Shown in pieces: positions 16,866 through 25,937 of a stretch of DNA of 32,438 nt. The notes under the pieces are model-generated. The model was not told where the DNA came from. It ran no database searches and worked only from the letters and a program-made list of their open reading frames with translations. The DNA is from Lysobacter antibioticus (GTDB lineage: Bacteria; Pseudomonadota; Gammaproteobacteria; Xanthomonadales; Xanthomonadaceae). Position 1 is the stretch's first letter. The number at the start of each line of letters is the position of its first letter. The position numbers and the translations under genes were made by a program. Where the stretch lies: positions 1 to 32,438 of the forward strand of contig NZ_JMTZ01000167.1 of the NCBI RefSeq assembly GCF_000731095.1, in the 5' to 3' direction.

Positions 16866-16887
16866 AAGCCCCGCTTTCGCGGGGCTT
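16866..16887 (-). terminator. Intrinsic terminator after purA
   Basis: Stem AAGCCCCGC / GCGGGGCTT with a four-base loop, and on the minus strand a T5 run after the stem. It lies about 40 bases beyond the purA stop. Confidence 0.88.
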
Positions 16888-16926
16888 CGTCGTTCATCGC
16901 GTCGGCGGGCGCCGGTCGCTGGACAT

Positions 16927-18666
<1,740 letters not shown>

Positions 18667-19193
18667 TCAACCGAAGCGGCGGGGCTGCAGCCTGGCTGCA
18701 ACTGCCGGTTGGCGCACTGATTCGTCGCCCCGGTTGTAAACGCATATCCACCGCCGCGACAGGACGAAACCGGGTCGGAACCGGGACGGTGCGGGAAGGA
18801 TTCGCAACGCGATGGGCGAACCGCGCTCAACGGTGATGCGGTTCTCTCGGCAGAGTTGATGCGCGTCGTGTAGGCGATAGATTGGGTGAGTCGCGAAGCG
18901 AAGCCTTGCCGACGCGTTGCAATGGCCGGTTCCGGAACGCAACTGCGTCCGCCGCAGGACGCAGAAATCGGACGCTCTCTTCGAGCTGCGTCGCCACTGT
19001 CCATTGCGGACCGAGCATTAATCCAAAAGAGTCCACCACGCGATTCACATCGTTTCATACCTCATGTCCATGGATGCCCGCTGGTCAGCGATGATGTGCA
19101 TCGCCTTGTTGGCGGACATCGCCGTATATAAGCTCGTCGAATCGCGATGCCGGTCATCGGCAAACACCACCGCCCCTTCTCGAGAGCAACTTG

Positions 19194-20168
19194 ATGACTC
19201 GCACCTGCCGCTTTGTCTTCGCTATCGCGCCCCTGGCCAGTGCGCTCCTCGCCAGCGCGATGCTATCCGGATGCTCGCAACCCCAGTCTGTCGCGACCGA
19301 CACGCCGACGCCGACCACGCCCTCGGCACCGCAGCAAGCGAGCAACCCCGACGTGCTGCGCTTCCGCATCGGCACGCTCGAGGCGGCAGCATTGAAAGAC
19401 GGCGACATCGAAGCCGCCAACGACGGCAAGACCTTCGCCATCGGCCAGCCCGCCGATCAGGTGAACGCGCTGCTTACCGCCGCGGGTGCGCCGACCGACG
19501 TACTGCACCTCAGCATCCAGCCCTTGCTGGTCCGCAGCGGGGCGCGCACCCTGCTGTTCGACACCGGCGCAGCGGATGCTTCGTTCGCGCGCGCCGGGCG
19601 CTTGCCCGCTTCGCTGCGCGCGGCCGGCGTCGAGCCCTCGCAGGTCACCGACATCTTCATCACGCACCAGCACCAGGATCATGTGGGCGGCCTGCTGACG
19701 CGCGAAGGCTCGTTGGCCTTCCCCAACGCGGCCATCCATCTCTCGGCGCCCGAATGGGAATCCCTGAAAGGCGACCGCGACGCCGCCGCACTGGTCGCCG
19801 CGATCGCGCCGAAGGTCGCGACCTTCCAGCCCGGTGCGGCGATCGTTCCCGGCGTGGTCACCGCGGTAGCCGTCGACGGGCACACGCCCGGGCACAGCGC
19901 CTACGAGATCGCATCGGGCGACGAACGCCTGCTCTATATCGGCGACACCGCGCATCATTACGTGATCTCGGTGCAGCGCCCGAATTGGACGGTGCAGTAC
20001 GACATGAACGCACCGCTGGCCCAGACCAGCCGGCGCGCGCTCCTGCAACGTGCCGCCGACGGCAAACTGCGCGTGTACTCGGTGCATTTCCCCTTCCCCG
20101 GGCTGGGCCATATCAAGGCCCAGGGCGACAGCTTCGTTTGGGAACCCGAGCAGGGCGCCGCTCACTGA
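19194..20168 (+). CDS. Exported metallo-beta-lactamase-fold hydrolase, lipoprotein
   Basis: 324 residues from ATG 19194 (preceding TTG is weaker). The leader ends MLSGC with Cys about residue 27, a lipobox, followed by a Thr/Pro-rich linker. The zinc signature HxHxDH is present as THQHQDHVGG, a later GHTPGHSAYEI gives the third His, and LLYIGDTAHHY supplies the bridging Asp; a further His lies near the C terminus (VYSVHFPFPGLGHI). This fits the wider family of lactonases and related hydrolases, not classical beta-lactamases. The substrate cannot be read. First plus-strand gene of the accessory block between DUF2065 and purA; a GAGAGC ribosome binding site is seen upstream. Confidence 0.92.
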   Translation: MTRTCRFVFAIAPLASALLASAMLSGCSQPQSVATDTPTPTTPSAPQQASNPDVLRFRIGTLEAAALKDGDIEAANDGKTFAIGQPADQVNALLTAAGAPTDVLHLSIQPLLVRSGARTLLFDTGAADASFARAGRLPASLRAAGVEPSQVTDIFITHQHQDHVGGLLTREGSLAFPNAAIHLSAPEWESLKGDRDAAALVAAIAPKVATFQPGAAIVPGVVTAVAVDGHTPGHSAYEIASGDERLLYIGDTAHHYVISVQRPNWTVQYDMNAPLAQTSRRALLQRAADGKLRVYSVHFPFPGLGHIKAQGDSFVWEPEQGAAH

Positions 20169-20243
20169 TTCGTCACCGACACAGCGCGCGCGTCGCGGTG
20201 ATCCGCACTGCGCGCGCATGGTGCCCTTCACTGGAAAAAGCGC

Positions 20244-20747
20244 ATGCCCAACGTCGTTTACACGAACAGCTGGCGGTTCGATGGTCGCAGATTGTTGAAA
20301 GTAGCTCGCCTTTACTTCGACGGCGCAAAACGCTACAGATCGCACTCATCACGACGGCATGCGAAAGAATTTTCGATCGCATTTGCAATCTTGCTGGCCC
20401 TCACCGCTTGCGGCAAGCCATCATCCGATGAAGGAACTACCCAGCCGCCGCCACCACCACCACCGGCCGACTTCTCATTTCTGTACGGGCCCAGCAAGCA
20501 TTGTTCGGCTCGGCTTCGACCAGCTCAGAACGTTTCCGCCGCCGAGCGCTGCTGGATCGAGATTCTGTCCGCCCGGTGCAATGTCGGAGACGATTGTCTG
20601 GTGTCCTGCCTCGCCAGCGGCAAGGCTCAGAACATAGGCGGGGGTTGCGGGCATATTTGCTGGCAGCCTCCATCGAGACTCGTCGACTGGCAAGAGCCAT
20701 CCGGCGTAGACCGGTGCCGTGCAATGGGACATGCGAGAGGCATCTGA
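20244..20747 (+). CDS. Cys-rich lipoprotein of unknown function
   Basis: 167 residues from ATG 20244 (GGAAA upstream). A positively charged N terminus leads to a hydrophobic stretch ending in a lipobox (FAILLALTAC, Cys about 56), then a polyproline linker of seven Pro. The ~95-residue mature domain has eight Cys arranged in pairs: ERCWIEILSARCNVGDDCLVSC, then IGGGCGHICW, and a final DRCRAMGH. The C-x(n)-CLVxC-x(n)-GGGCxHxC pattern looks like a disulfide-stabilised periplasmic domain. The long polar N-terminal leader before the hydrophobic part is unusual; a shorter start such as TTG near 20292 is possible. No function recognised. Its 3' end overlaps any extended reading of the next gene. Confidence 0.65.
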   Translation: MPNVVYTNSWRFDGRRLLKVARLYFDGAKRYRSHSSRRHAKEFSIAFAILLALTACGKPSSDEGTTQPPPPPPPADFSFLYGPSKHCSARLRPAQNVSAAERCWIEILSARCNVGDDCLVSCLASGKAQNIGGGCGHICWQPPSRLVDWQEPSGVDRCRAMGHARGI

Positions 20748-20833
20748 CAGGCCTCCCGAGCCGTCTGAGCGTCATTGCGACAACCTTTCGCCGACCGTTT
20801 CGATTAAGCATTACCGACTACAGGAACTGGGCC

Positions 20834-21244
20834 ATAGAAACGACGGATTTCATCATCAAATCAGCGTCGACCGACAAGGAGCTTCGGTTTTCCGGTGCGG
20901 ATGACTATTCGTTCTCGGTGGAACTTCGCGGCACCTCGATCCATGCCGCCCAGGAAGTCCATTGCCTTGTCGGCGCATCCGGGTTGACCGAGTTCTTCTC
21001 GCGCCTGGCCATCCATGAGCGCCCTTGGCCCGGGAGCGAGCGATATGTTTCATTGGAGGGGGACTTCTCGCTTGCCGCCGCCTGCTCGCCGTTGGGACGA
21101 GTAACGCTCACCATCGTCATCCACAGCCCGTTCGGAATACCCGAGGAATGGCAAGTACGAAGCGACCTCGTCGTGGAGCTGGGGCAGCTGCCCGGAATCG
21201 CGACGGCCGCGAATCGTTTCTTTCGAACCATGGCAGACACTTGA
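20834..21244 (+). pseudogene. DUF6228-family gene with a probably lost start codon
   Basis: About 136 residues from 20834. It matches the DUF6228 pattern from end to end: DFIIKSASTDKELRFS at the start, GLTEFFSRLAIHERPWPGSERYVSLEGDFSLAA, and GRVTLTIVIHSPF near the end. At the place where family members begin there is ATA (20834-20836), seven bases after an AGGAA Shine-Dalgarno sequence (20822-20826). An ATG-to-ATA change would explain this. The nearest in-frame standard start is GTG 20714, without a good ribosome binding site and overlapping the upstream gene. So it is either disabled, started from a rare codon, or from GTG 20714. The reading frame itself is intact. DUF6228 function is not known; placement among small unknown genes would suit an orphan immunity-type gene, but this is speculation. 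Confidence 0.6.
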
Positions 21245-21308
21245 GGTGCGCCCGGGCCAGAAACTTTGCCTTAGACTCGGCAACAGCGTTTAGCCATCTC
21301 TGCTCGTC

Positions 21309-21800
21309 ATGTCGCAAGACCTGGATTCCAAGGCTTCTAAAGGCCGCTACTTCGCCCTGTCCTTTCACGAGGTGGCATCCCGCGTCCGCGAGCTTGAGTT
21401 CGCCGTTCACGACCATCCTCGCCACCTGTCGGTGCGCCTGCAAAATTGCGAAGTCGAATGCGGACTGGGGCACCAGCTATGCACGTTCATGCGGATGTCG
21501 TACCTCGCCGTTTTCTCCTTGCCGGAGGATGAGGTGCATCCCGCTGTCGCCAAGGCAGCCCTGTCGTTTGCGATGTCGGAATACGCTGTATTGGACAAGG
21601 GGCCGCACCTCGCCGTACGGGACCAGCAGTTCGTGGTCTATCGCGCCTATCTCAGTGCGCTTGGCCGCGTGAGCATTACCCAACATGTGGTCTCCGCCGG
21701 CAGCCGCTCATACCTTCAGTTTCAGCGAGCCGCCATGCTATCGAAAGCGCAGCGGGCGCCGGCGCAACAGATCCTGCTGACTCAGCAGACCATCGTGTGA
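21309..21800 (+). CDS. Hypothetical protein
   Basis: 163 residues from ATG 21309. No family is recognised. It is a mixed alpha/beta protein without signal peptide or membrane segment. Visible features are HLSVRLQNCEVECGL, a SYLAVFSLPEDEVHP helix start and a HLAVRDQQFVVYRAYLSAL segment. No clear ribosome binding site precedes the start. It sits in a run of small plus-strand unknown genes between DUF6228 and a gap with gene remnants. Lower GC than the flanking conserved genes. Confidence 0.6.
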   Translation: MSQDLDSKASKGRYFALSFHEVASRVRELEFAVHDHPRHLSVRLQNCEVECGLGHQLCTFMRMSYLAVFSLPEDEVHPAVAKAALSFAMSEYAVLDKGPHLAVRDQQFVVYRAYLSALGRVSITQHVVSAGSRSYLQFQRAAMLSKAQRAPAQQILLTQQTIV

Positions 21801-21807
21801 GACTTGA

Positions 21808-21888
21808 GCGGCAGGCAAACCAGAGATATACAAGCACTTGCTTGAGCTGGCGAAGCAGCACGACGTAAAAATCGAATCCGGCACCTAG
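21808..21888 (+). pseudogene. Possible C-terminal gene remnant (26 residues)
   Basis: Directly after the stop of the previous gene the plus strand reads AAGKPEIYKHLLELAKQHDV then KIESGT and TAG (21886-21888), with no start codon of its own. It looks like the helix-rich end of a larger protein rather than random translation. It could be the tail of a lost protein; the family is not known. The short length makes chance possible. Confidence 0.35.
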
Positions 21889-22019
21889 CCATACAGGTCC
21901 GCTGCGTCGGCAGCGAACTCCCGGATCAAGTTACAGATGGAAACGCTAGGGGCATACCGGCCAAGACTGAAGTTCCCCATACTCACGCCTACGGCCTCGA
22001 CCACGCCGCAGATTAGTCC
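21885..22019 (-). pseudogene. Possible minus-strand gene remnant, convergent with the previous one
   Basis: On the minus strand a protein-like reading runs into a TAG at 21885-21887: CGVVEAVGVSMGNFSLGRY, then APSVSICNLIREFAADAADL. ATG 21980 would give 31 residues. No clear start further upstream, and it would overlap the gene at 22032. Its stop shares bases with the stop of the plus-strand remnant. Amino-acid composition is unusually protein-like for a gap. Family not recognised. Confidence 0.35.
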
Positions 22020-22031
22020 AATGCCGCAACC

Positions 22032-22406
22032 ATGACCGCCAGAAGCCAGCCAGCTATTTACCTGGAGGACGCCAGCCTCACCCAGGTCCTGCGCGATGCC
22101 GGTCTCGTCAGCATCGGCCTGGCAAATGCCGCTGTTTACCTTGAAGACTATATCGAGCTCTATGAGGCGGAACTGATCTTCTCGGACGCTGAGGTCGAAA
22201 ACAATATTCGCGAACTACCCGCTGAGATATCCGAAGCATCGCTGCACACCGAAGGGATGACGTACTACGTATTCCTTCCCTTGCCCTTCGTGGTCGACGG
22301 CGCATGCCGTATGGATGCGCTGACCCGCAACGGCGGGCGAATCACGGTCCGCGGGAGTTCATGCCGAATCGAGCTCGGCCCAAGCACCCGGCAGGCCTAT
22401 ATTTGA
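22032..22406 (+). CDS. Hypothetical protein
   Basis: 124 residues from ATG 22032, no recognised family. Acidic N-terminal half with long helices (AAVYLEDYIELYEAELIFSDAEVENNI), then a beta-rich C terminus (MTYYVFLPLPFVVDG, NGGRITVRGSSCRIEL). No signal peptide. A soluble acidic single-domain protein of this size would fit an immunity or antitoxin-type protein, but no partner toxin is present. Lower GC than its conserved neighbours. Confidence 0.6.
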   Translation: MTARSQPAIYLEDASLTQVLRDAGLVSIGLANAAVYLEDYIELYEAELIFSDAEVENNIRELPAEISEASLHTEGMTYYVFLPLPFVVDGACRMDALTRNGGRITVRGSSCRIELGPSTRQAYI

Positions 22407-22498
22407 GAACCGCAAACAAGCTGCCGACGTCAGAGCAAGCAGAATAAAGCCAGTCCTTTCCGGCCCAGCCGCCAACCCAGCAGACCTCAAACGACACC

Positions 22499-22969
22499 AT
22501 GTCCAACCAAAGCATTCCCTCCTTATACGAGTGGCTCGGCGGCATCGATGCGCTGAATCGGCTCACCGATCGTTTCTACCAACACGTCAAGGCCGACGCG
22601 TTGTTGGGGCCTGTGTTCGAGCACATGGGCGCGGACCATCCGGGTCATGTCGCGAGCTTTCTTGCCGAGGTGCTCGGCGGGCCGGACGACTACAGCAAGC
22701 GGCACGGCGGGCATCCGCATATGGTCCAGCAGCATCTCAATCGCCACCTGAGCCAGCAGATGCGGCGCCGCTGGGTGAGCCTGCTGCTGGAAACCGCGGA
22801 CGAGCTCGGCATGCCGGACGACCCGGAGTTCCGCTCGGCGCTGGTGGGCTATCTGGAGTGGGGTTCGCGCCTGGCGGTGATCAATTCGCAGCCGGGCGTC
22901 ACGGTCGACCCGCAGGCGCCGATGCCGCGCTGGGGCTGGGGCGAGGCCAAGGGCCCGTACACGGGCTGA
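22499..22969 (+). CDS. Truncated haemoglobin, group II type
   Basis: 156 residues from ATG 22499. Recognised by SLYEWLGGIDALNRLTDRFYQHVKAD at the start (the TrHb A/B helices), the FEHM segment, and HGGHPHMVQQHLNRHLSQQM, in which His79 is the likely proximal haem ligand. RRRWVSLLLETADEL follows with the conserved Trp of the G helix. These proteins bind O2 or NO and can protect against NO stress. The C terminus (QPGVTVDPQAPMPRWGWGEA) is the usual group II tail. Cytoplasmic. It sits in the accessory block among unrelated small genes; no strong ribosome binding site is seen. Confidence 0.9.
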   Translation: MSNQSIPSLYEWLGGIDALNRLTDRFYQHVKADALLGPVFEHMGADHPGHVASFLAEVLGGPDDYSKRHGGHPHMVQQHLNRHLSQQMRRRWVSLLLETADELGMPDDPEFRSALVGYLEWGSRLAVINSQPGVTVDPQAPMPRWGWGEAKGPYTG

Positions 22970-22974
22970 GAACC

Positions 22975-23064
22975 ATGTTCTTGCCGGTTGCAGCCGCCGC
23001 GCTACTCGGATGCAGCCAAGACGTCGCTTCGGATTCGCTCCCGATTGGGCGCCCGGTCATGTAA
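22975..23064 (+). CDS. Possible 29-residue lipoprotein-like peptide
   Basis: ATG 22975 starts a 29-codon frame five bases after the haemoglobin stop. It reads MFLPVAAAALLGCSQDVASD, then SLPIGRPVM. LLGC is a lipobox and the peptide would leave a mature fragment of about 17 residues. It may be a tiny entericidin-like lipopeptide, the N-terminal relic of a lost lipoprotein, or chance. No clear ribosome binding site. Confidence 0.35.
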   Translation: MFLPVAAAALLGCSQDVASDSLPIGRPVM

Positions 23065-23318
23065 AGGCCGTGAGCAGAGTGCTTGCTGAATGCGCCCAGC
23101 CATTAGTGTATCGGTACATTTATCGAGCCCTATCGACACACCTCTGTGATGAATCAACAGAGAGCATTGTTAACTAAGTACCAAGCTATTTCACAGTTCG
23201 CCAAATTCAAATGTGCTTATTCACGATTGTTTCCACAGTATCGCCATTGCGATGACCTGACCCGCGGAACCAGTGATCTAATCACAGAGCAGGGGAATAT
23301 ATGCATAAGGAGAATTGC
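23065..23318. other. AT-rich leader before the secreted four-Cys gene
   Basis: About 250 bases clearly richer in A and T than the rest of the window (especially 23100-23240). No gene. It probably contains the promoter of the gene at 23319, but no unambiguous -35/-10 pair can be named. Confidence 0.5.
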
Positions 23319-23891
23319 ATGAACAGAACTCTGTTAACGACGATCATTGGTCTCTTCGCGATTTCATGTTTCAACGTACGAGCCGCCAACGATACCGTGG
23401 CTGTCGCGAAAGATACTGAAATCACACGGGTATTGACCACACTCGGAGAGGATGAGCAAGCTCGTCGCGACATTGCGCTCCGGCTCGCGCCGATCAAGAG
23501 CTCACAAGCCCTCGCCACGTACATTCGATCCACGCCGACATCCCTATCGCCTCTGGCGACGCTGTCCGAAGGAGCCAGAGCGAGATTCATCCAGGGCTTG
23601 TCGTTCAACAAGAACGGCCTGACAAGCTACAACTACGCAGATCTGAAACAAGAGCTGACGGCCAGTCAGATTTATCGGATCCTGAGCCTATTCGGCGTTG
23701 AGCACACGACTTCCTTGATTCACGGAATTCGCCTGGAAAACGACACCGATGAGGCCATCATGCGTTTGGATGACAACGCCGGCATCGTTCGACCGATGAG
23801 CGATTACAACGACTATCGATGCGTGACCCCCGCCACCTGCGGACGTGCTACCGACTACATCTGCATCGGCGGCAATTGCGCAAAAGAGTAA
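23319..23891 (+). CDS. Secreted protein with a four-cysteine C-terminal tail
   Basis: 190 residues from ATG 23319, chosen for its strong AAGGAG site; ATG 23301 also has an AGGGGA site but only adds six residues. Signal peptide MNRTLLTTIIGLFAISCFNV, cleavage near RAA. The middle (residues 30-150) is mostly helical and polar. The last 23 residues hold the only other cysteines, at 168, 174, 182 and 187 (C-x5-C-x7-C-x4-C), in a Gly/Thr-rich patch. This layout - a long helical leader plus a short Cys-rich tail - resembles a precursor or a disulfide-stabilised secreted peptide; no family is recognised. The next gene, 37 bases on, is a secreted thioredoxin-like protein, so they are probably co-expressed. 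Confidence 0.8.
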   Translation: MNRTLLTTIIGLFAISCFNVRAANDTVAVAKDTEITRVLTTLGEDEQARRDIALRLAPIKSSQALATYIRSTPTSLSPLATLSEGARARFIQGLSFNKNGLTSYNYADLKQELTASQIYRILSLFGVEHTTSLIHGIRLENDTDEAIMRLDDNAGIVRPMSDYNDYRCVTPATCGRATDYICIGGNCAKE

Positions 23892-23928
23892 CGGCACCGG
23901 CCTCCATGGCGAAAACGACGAGCTATCG

Positions 23929-24846
23929 ATGAAGAATTCTTTCATTCCACTCCTGGCAGTTTCGCTTCTCTGCTCTCTGTGCGCCGCGGCGTCGGCGGAG
24001 TCTGCGAAGCTGAGCGTCATCGAAGAGAAGTTCCAGAAGTTCGACAGCCTCGTTGTTTCCGTGCTGGACAAACCCGATGCGGAGAAAGCTTCCGCGATCG
24101 AACGCAGTTACCAGAAACTGTTCGGAAACGAGGCAGCGCGAACCGAGGCAAATCGATCCACCAAGGATCTGTCGTTGGGGTTTCGCGCTGCCTCACAAGC
24201 CGTGTTCTATACGCTCAATGAGCGCTATCTCGACGACATGTCGCATTACCTGAAATTGCTGGAGGCCAAGCGGCAAGCCACCTCAGCGCAGTATGCGGCG
24301 ATGTATGGCGCGCTCGTCCAAACCCGACGCCTGGACGATGCCGTAGCGCTTTACGCACGTCGTGGTAATCCCGAGATGGAGCCGCTTCCGCCGCGAGAAC
24401 AGGCGTCCGCGCCAAGCAACGGCGCACGGGAATGGAAAATCGGCGAACGGGGCGCTCTATCGCTGCAGCCTCGCCAGGTCAAGGCGGCGGAGATCATCGT
24501 GGTCGCTCACCCGTCCTGCGGTTTCACCCGCCGCGCGGTGCAGGACCTAAAAACGGCACCAGGGGGATCGTCCACCTTCTTCGGCGGTGCTCATTGGCTG
24601 ACGCCGCAGGATCGCCAATTCCAGATCGAAACACTTCGCAGTTGGAACCAGCAGCACCCCGACGTCCCGATGTCGATTGTCTACAAGGAAAAAGAGTGGC
24701 GCGAGCTCGACACCTGGAACACGCCCACCTTTTACTTCATCAAAGACGGACGGGTGGTCCGCAAGATCGTCGGCTGGCCCGGCCCCGAGCGGGTCCGGGA
24801 CGTCATCGATGCGGCACGCGAGATCGGCATTTCCGACGCACGGTAG
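23929..24846 (+). CDS. Secreted thioredoxin-fold protein with a helical N-terminal domain
   Basis: 305 residues from ATG 23929. Signal peptide FIPLLAVSLLCSLCAA, cleavage near ASA. Residues 28-150 are a helical domain (possible coiled coil at about 30-70). Residues 180-300 have the thioredoxin fold: IIVVAHPSCGFTRRAVQDL has the active-site position as C197-G-F-T200, so the second Cys is replaced by Thr; NTPTFYFIKDGRVVRKIVGWPG has the cis-Pro at 266 and the following strand. A single-Cys active site would give thiol binding or isomerase activity rather than ordinary dithiol oxidation. Lies 37 bases after the secreted four-Cys gene, and its stop (24846) is 29 bases from the convergent DUF2065 stop with no terminator visible. 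Confidence 0.85.
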   Translation: MKNSFIPLLAVSLLCSLCAAASAESAKLSVIEEKFQKFDSLVVSVLDKPDAEKASAIERSYQKLFGNEAARTEANRSTKDLSLGFRAASQAVFYTLNERYLDDMSHYLKLLEAKRQATSAQYAAMYGALVQTRRLDDAVALYARRGNPEMEPLPPREQASAPSNGAREWKIGERGALSLQPRQVKAAEIIVVAHPSCGFTRRAVQDLKTAPGGSSTFFGGAHWLTPQDRQFQIETLRSWNQQHPDVPMSIVYKEKEWRELDTWNTPTFYFIKDGRVVRKIVGWPGPERVRDVIDAAREIGISDAR

Positions 24847-24875
24847 TCGCCGCAGGCCGGTGAACGACCACGCCC

Positions 24876-25067
24876 TCACCCGCCCCGCAACACCCACAGC
24901 GAAACCACCCCGATCGCCACCACAACGCCGCCTACGATGCGCAGGTGGCGGTCGGGCAATGCCTGCAGTTGCTCGGCTGCGCGTTTCCAGCCGTGAGGGG
25001 CGACGAACAGGAACAGGCCTTCGAGCACTGCGACTAGGCACAGTGCCCGGATCAACTCACCGACCAT
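24876..25067 (-). CDS. DUF2065-family small membrane protein
   Basis: 63 residues. Two hydrophobic segments: IRALCLVAVLEGLFLFVAPHGW at the N terminus and IVGGVVVAIGVVSLWVL at the C terminus, separated by a polar loop (KRAAEQLQALPDRHLR). This is the small inner-membrane protein of the YjeT/DUF2065 family, usually found between hflC and purA. Start at 25067, six bases after the hflC stop at 25074, so co-transcribed with hflK-hflC. Function is not established; its position suggests a role near the HflKC complex. Confidence 0.88.
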   Translation of the reverse strand: MVGELIRALCLVAVLEGLFLFVAPHGWKRAAEQLQALPDRHLRIVGGVVVAIGVVSLWVLRGG

Positions 25068-25073
25068 GCGCGA

Positions 25074-25937
25074 TCAGCGGTCGGACTTGAGGTATTGCAG
25101 GAACGGATCGTCGCGGTCGAGCACGATCACGCTCTGGCCGTCGGCGAAGGACTTGCGATAGCTCTCCAGGCTGCGCTGGAAGGTGAAGAACGCCGGGTCC
25201 TTGCTGGCGGCCTCGCCGTACAGGCGGGTGGCTTCGGCGTCGCCTTCGCCGCGCAGGCGCTGGGCGTCGCGTTCGGCTTCGGCCAGGATCACGGTCTTGT
25301 CGCGGTCGGCGGTGGCGCGGATCGCCTGCGACTGTTCGACGCCTTCGGCGCGCAGTTGGCTGGCGACCTGCAGGCGCTGCGAACGCATCTGGTTGTACAC
25401 CGAGGCCAGCACGTTGCTGTCCTGCGGCAGGTCGATGCGCTTGATGCGGATGTCCTTGATGCGGATACCCAGGGTCGCGGCGCCCTTGTTGATCGTCTCG
25501 AGCTGCTTGCCGATCACCGCTTCGCGATCGCCCTTGACCACGTCGAGCAGATTCAGCGAGTTGATCTCGTTGCGCAGCGAATCGCGGATGATCGGCGCCA
25601 GGCGCTCGACCGCGACGGTTTCGTCGCCGCCGGTGGCCTGGAAGAAGCGGCGCATGTCGTCGATCTGGCCGAGAGCGAAGAAGTCGACGCTGACGTCGAG
25701 CTTGTCGGCAGTCAGGTAACGCTCCGGCGGCGATTCGAGGATCTGCAGGCGGCGGTCGAACACCCGCGCGGTCTCGATCAGCGGCCACTTGAAGCGCAGG
25801 CCGGGACCGATGTCCTCGCGCACCACGGTGCCGAGGCGGAACACGATCGCGCTGTGGCCTTCGCTGACCACGAACATCGAACCCAGCAACGCGAGCAGCA
25901 AGGCGATGCCCGCGGCAATCAGGGCGGGAACTCTCAT
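25074..25937 (-). CDS. hflC: FtsH protease modulator HflC
   Basis: 287 residues. One N-terminal membrane anchor (MRVPALIAAGIALLLALLGSM), then an SPFH domain beginning VVSEGHSAIVFRLGTVVREDIGPGL and containing DVSVDFFALGQIDD, then the helical part LRAEGVEQSQAIRATADRDKTVILAEAERDAQRL. HflC and HflK form a large periplasmic cage around the FtsH protease and limit its action. ATG 25937 overlaps the hflK stop (25934-25936) as ATGA, showing translational coupling. DUF2065 follows six bases on. Confidence 0.96.
   Translation of the reverse strand: MRVPALIAAGIALLLALLGSMFVVSEGHSAIVFRLGTVVREDIGPGLRFKWPLIETARVFDRRLQILESPPERYLTADKLDVSVDFFALGQIDDMRRFFQATGGDETVAVERLAPIIRDSLRNEINSLNLLDVVKGDREAVIGKQLETINKGAATLGIRIKDIRIKRIDLPQDSNVLASVYNQMRSQRLQVASQLRAEGVEQSQAIRATADRDKTVILAEAERDAQRLRGEGDAEATRLYGEAASKDPAFFTFQRSLESYRKSFADGQSVIVLDRDDPFLQYLKSDR

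Noticed and set aside
19194-20168. Antibiotic-resistance beta-lactamase
   Set aside because: The metallo-beta-lactamase fold is shared by many hydrolases; nothing specific to lactam hydrolysis is seen.
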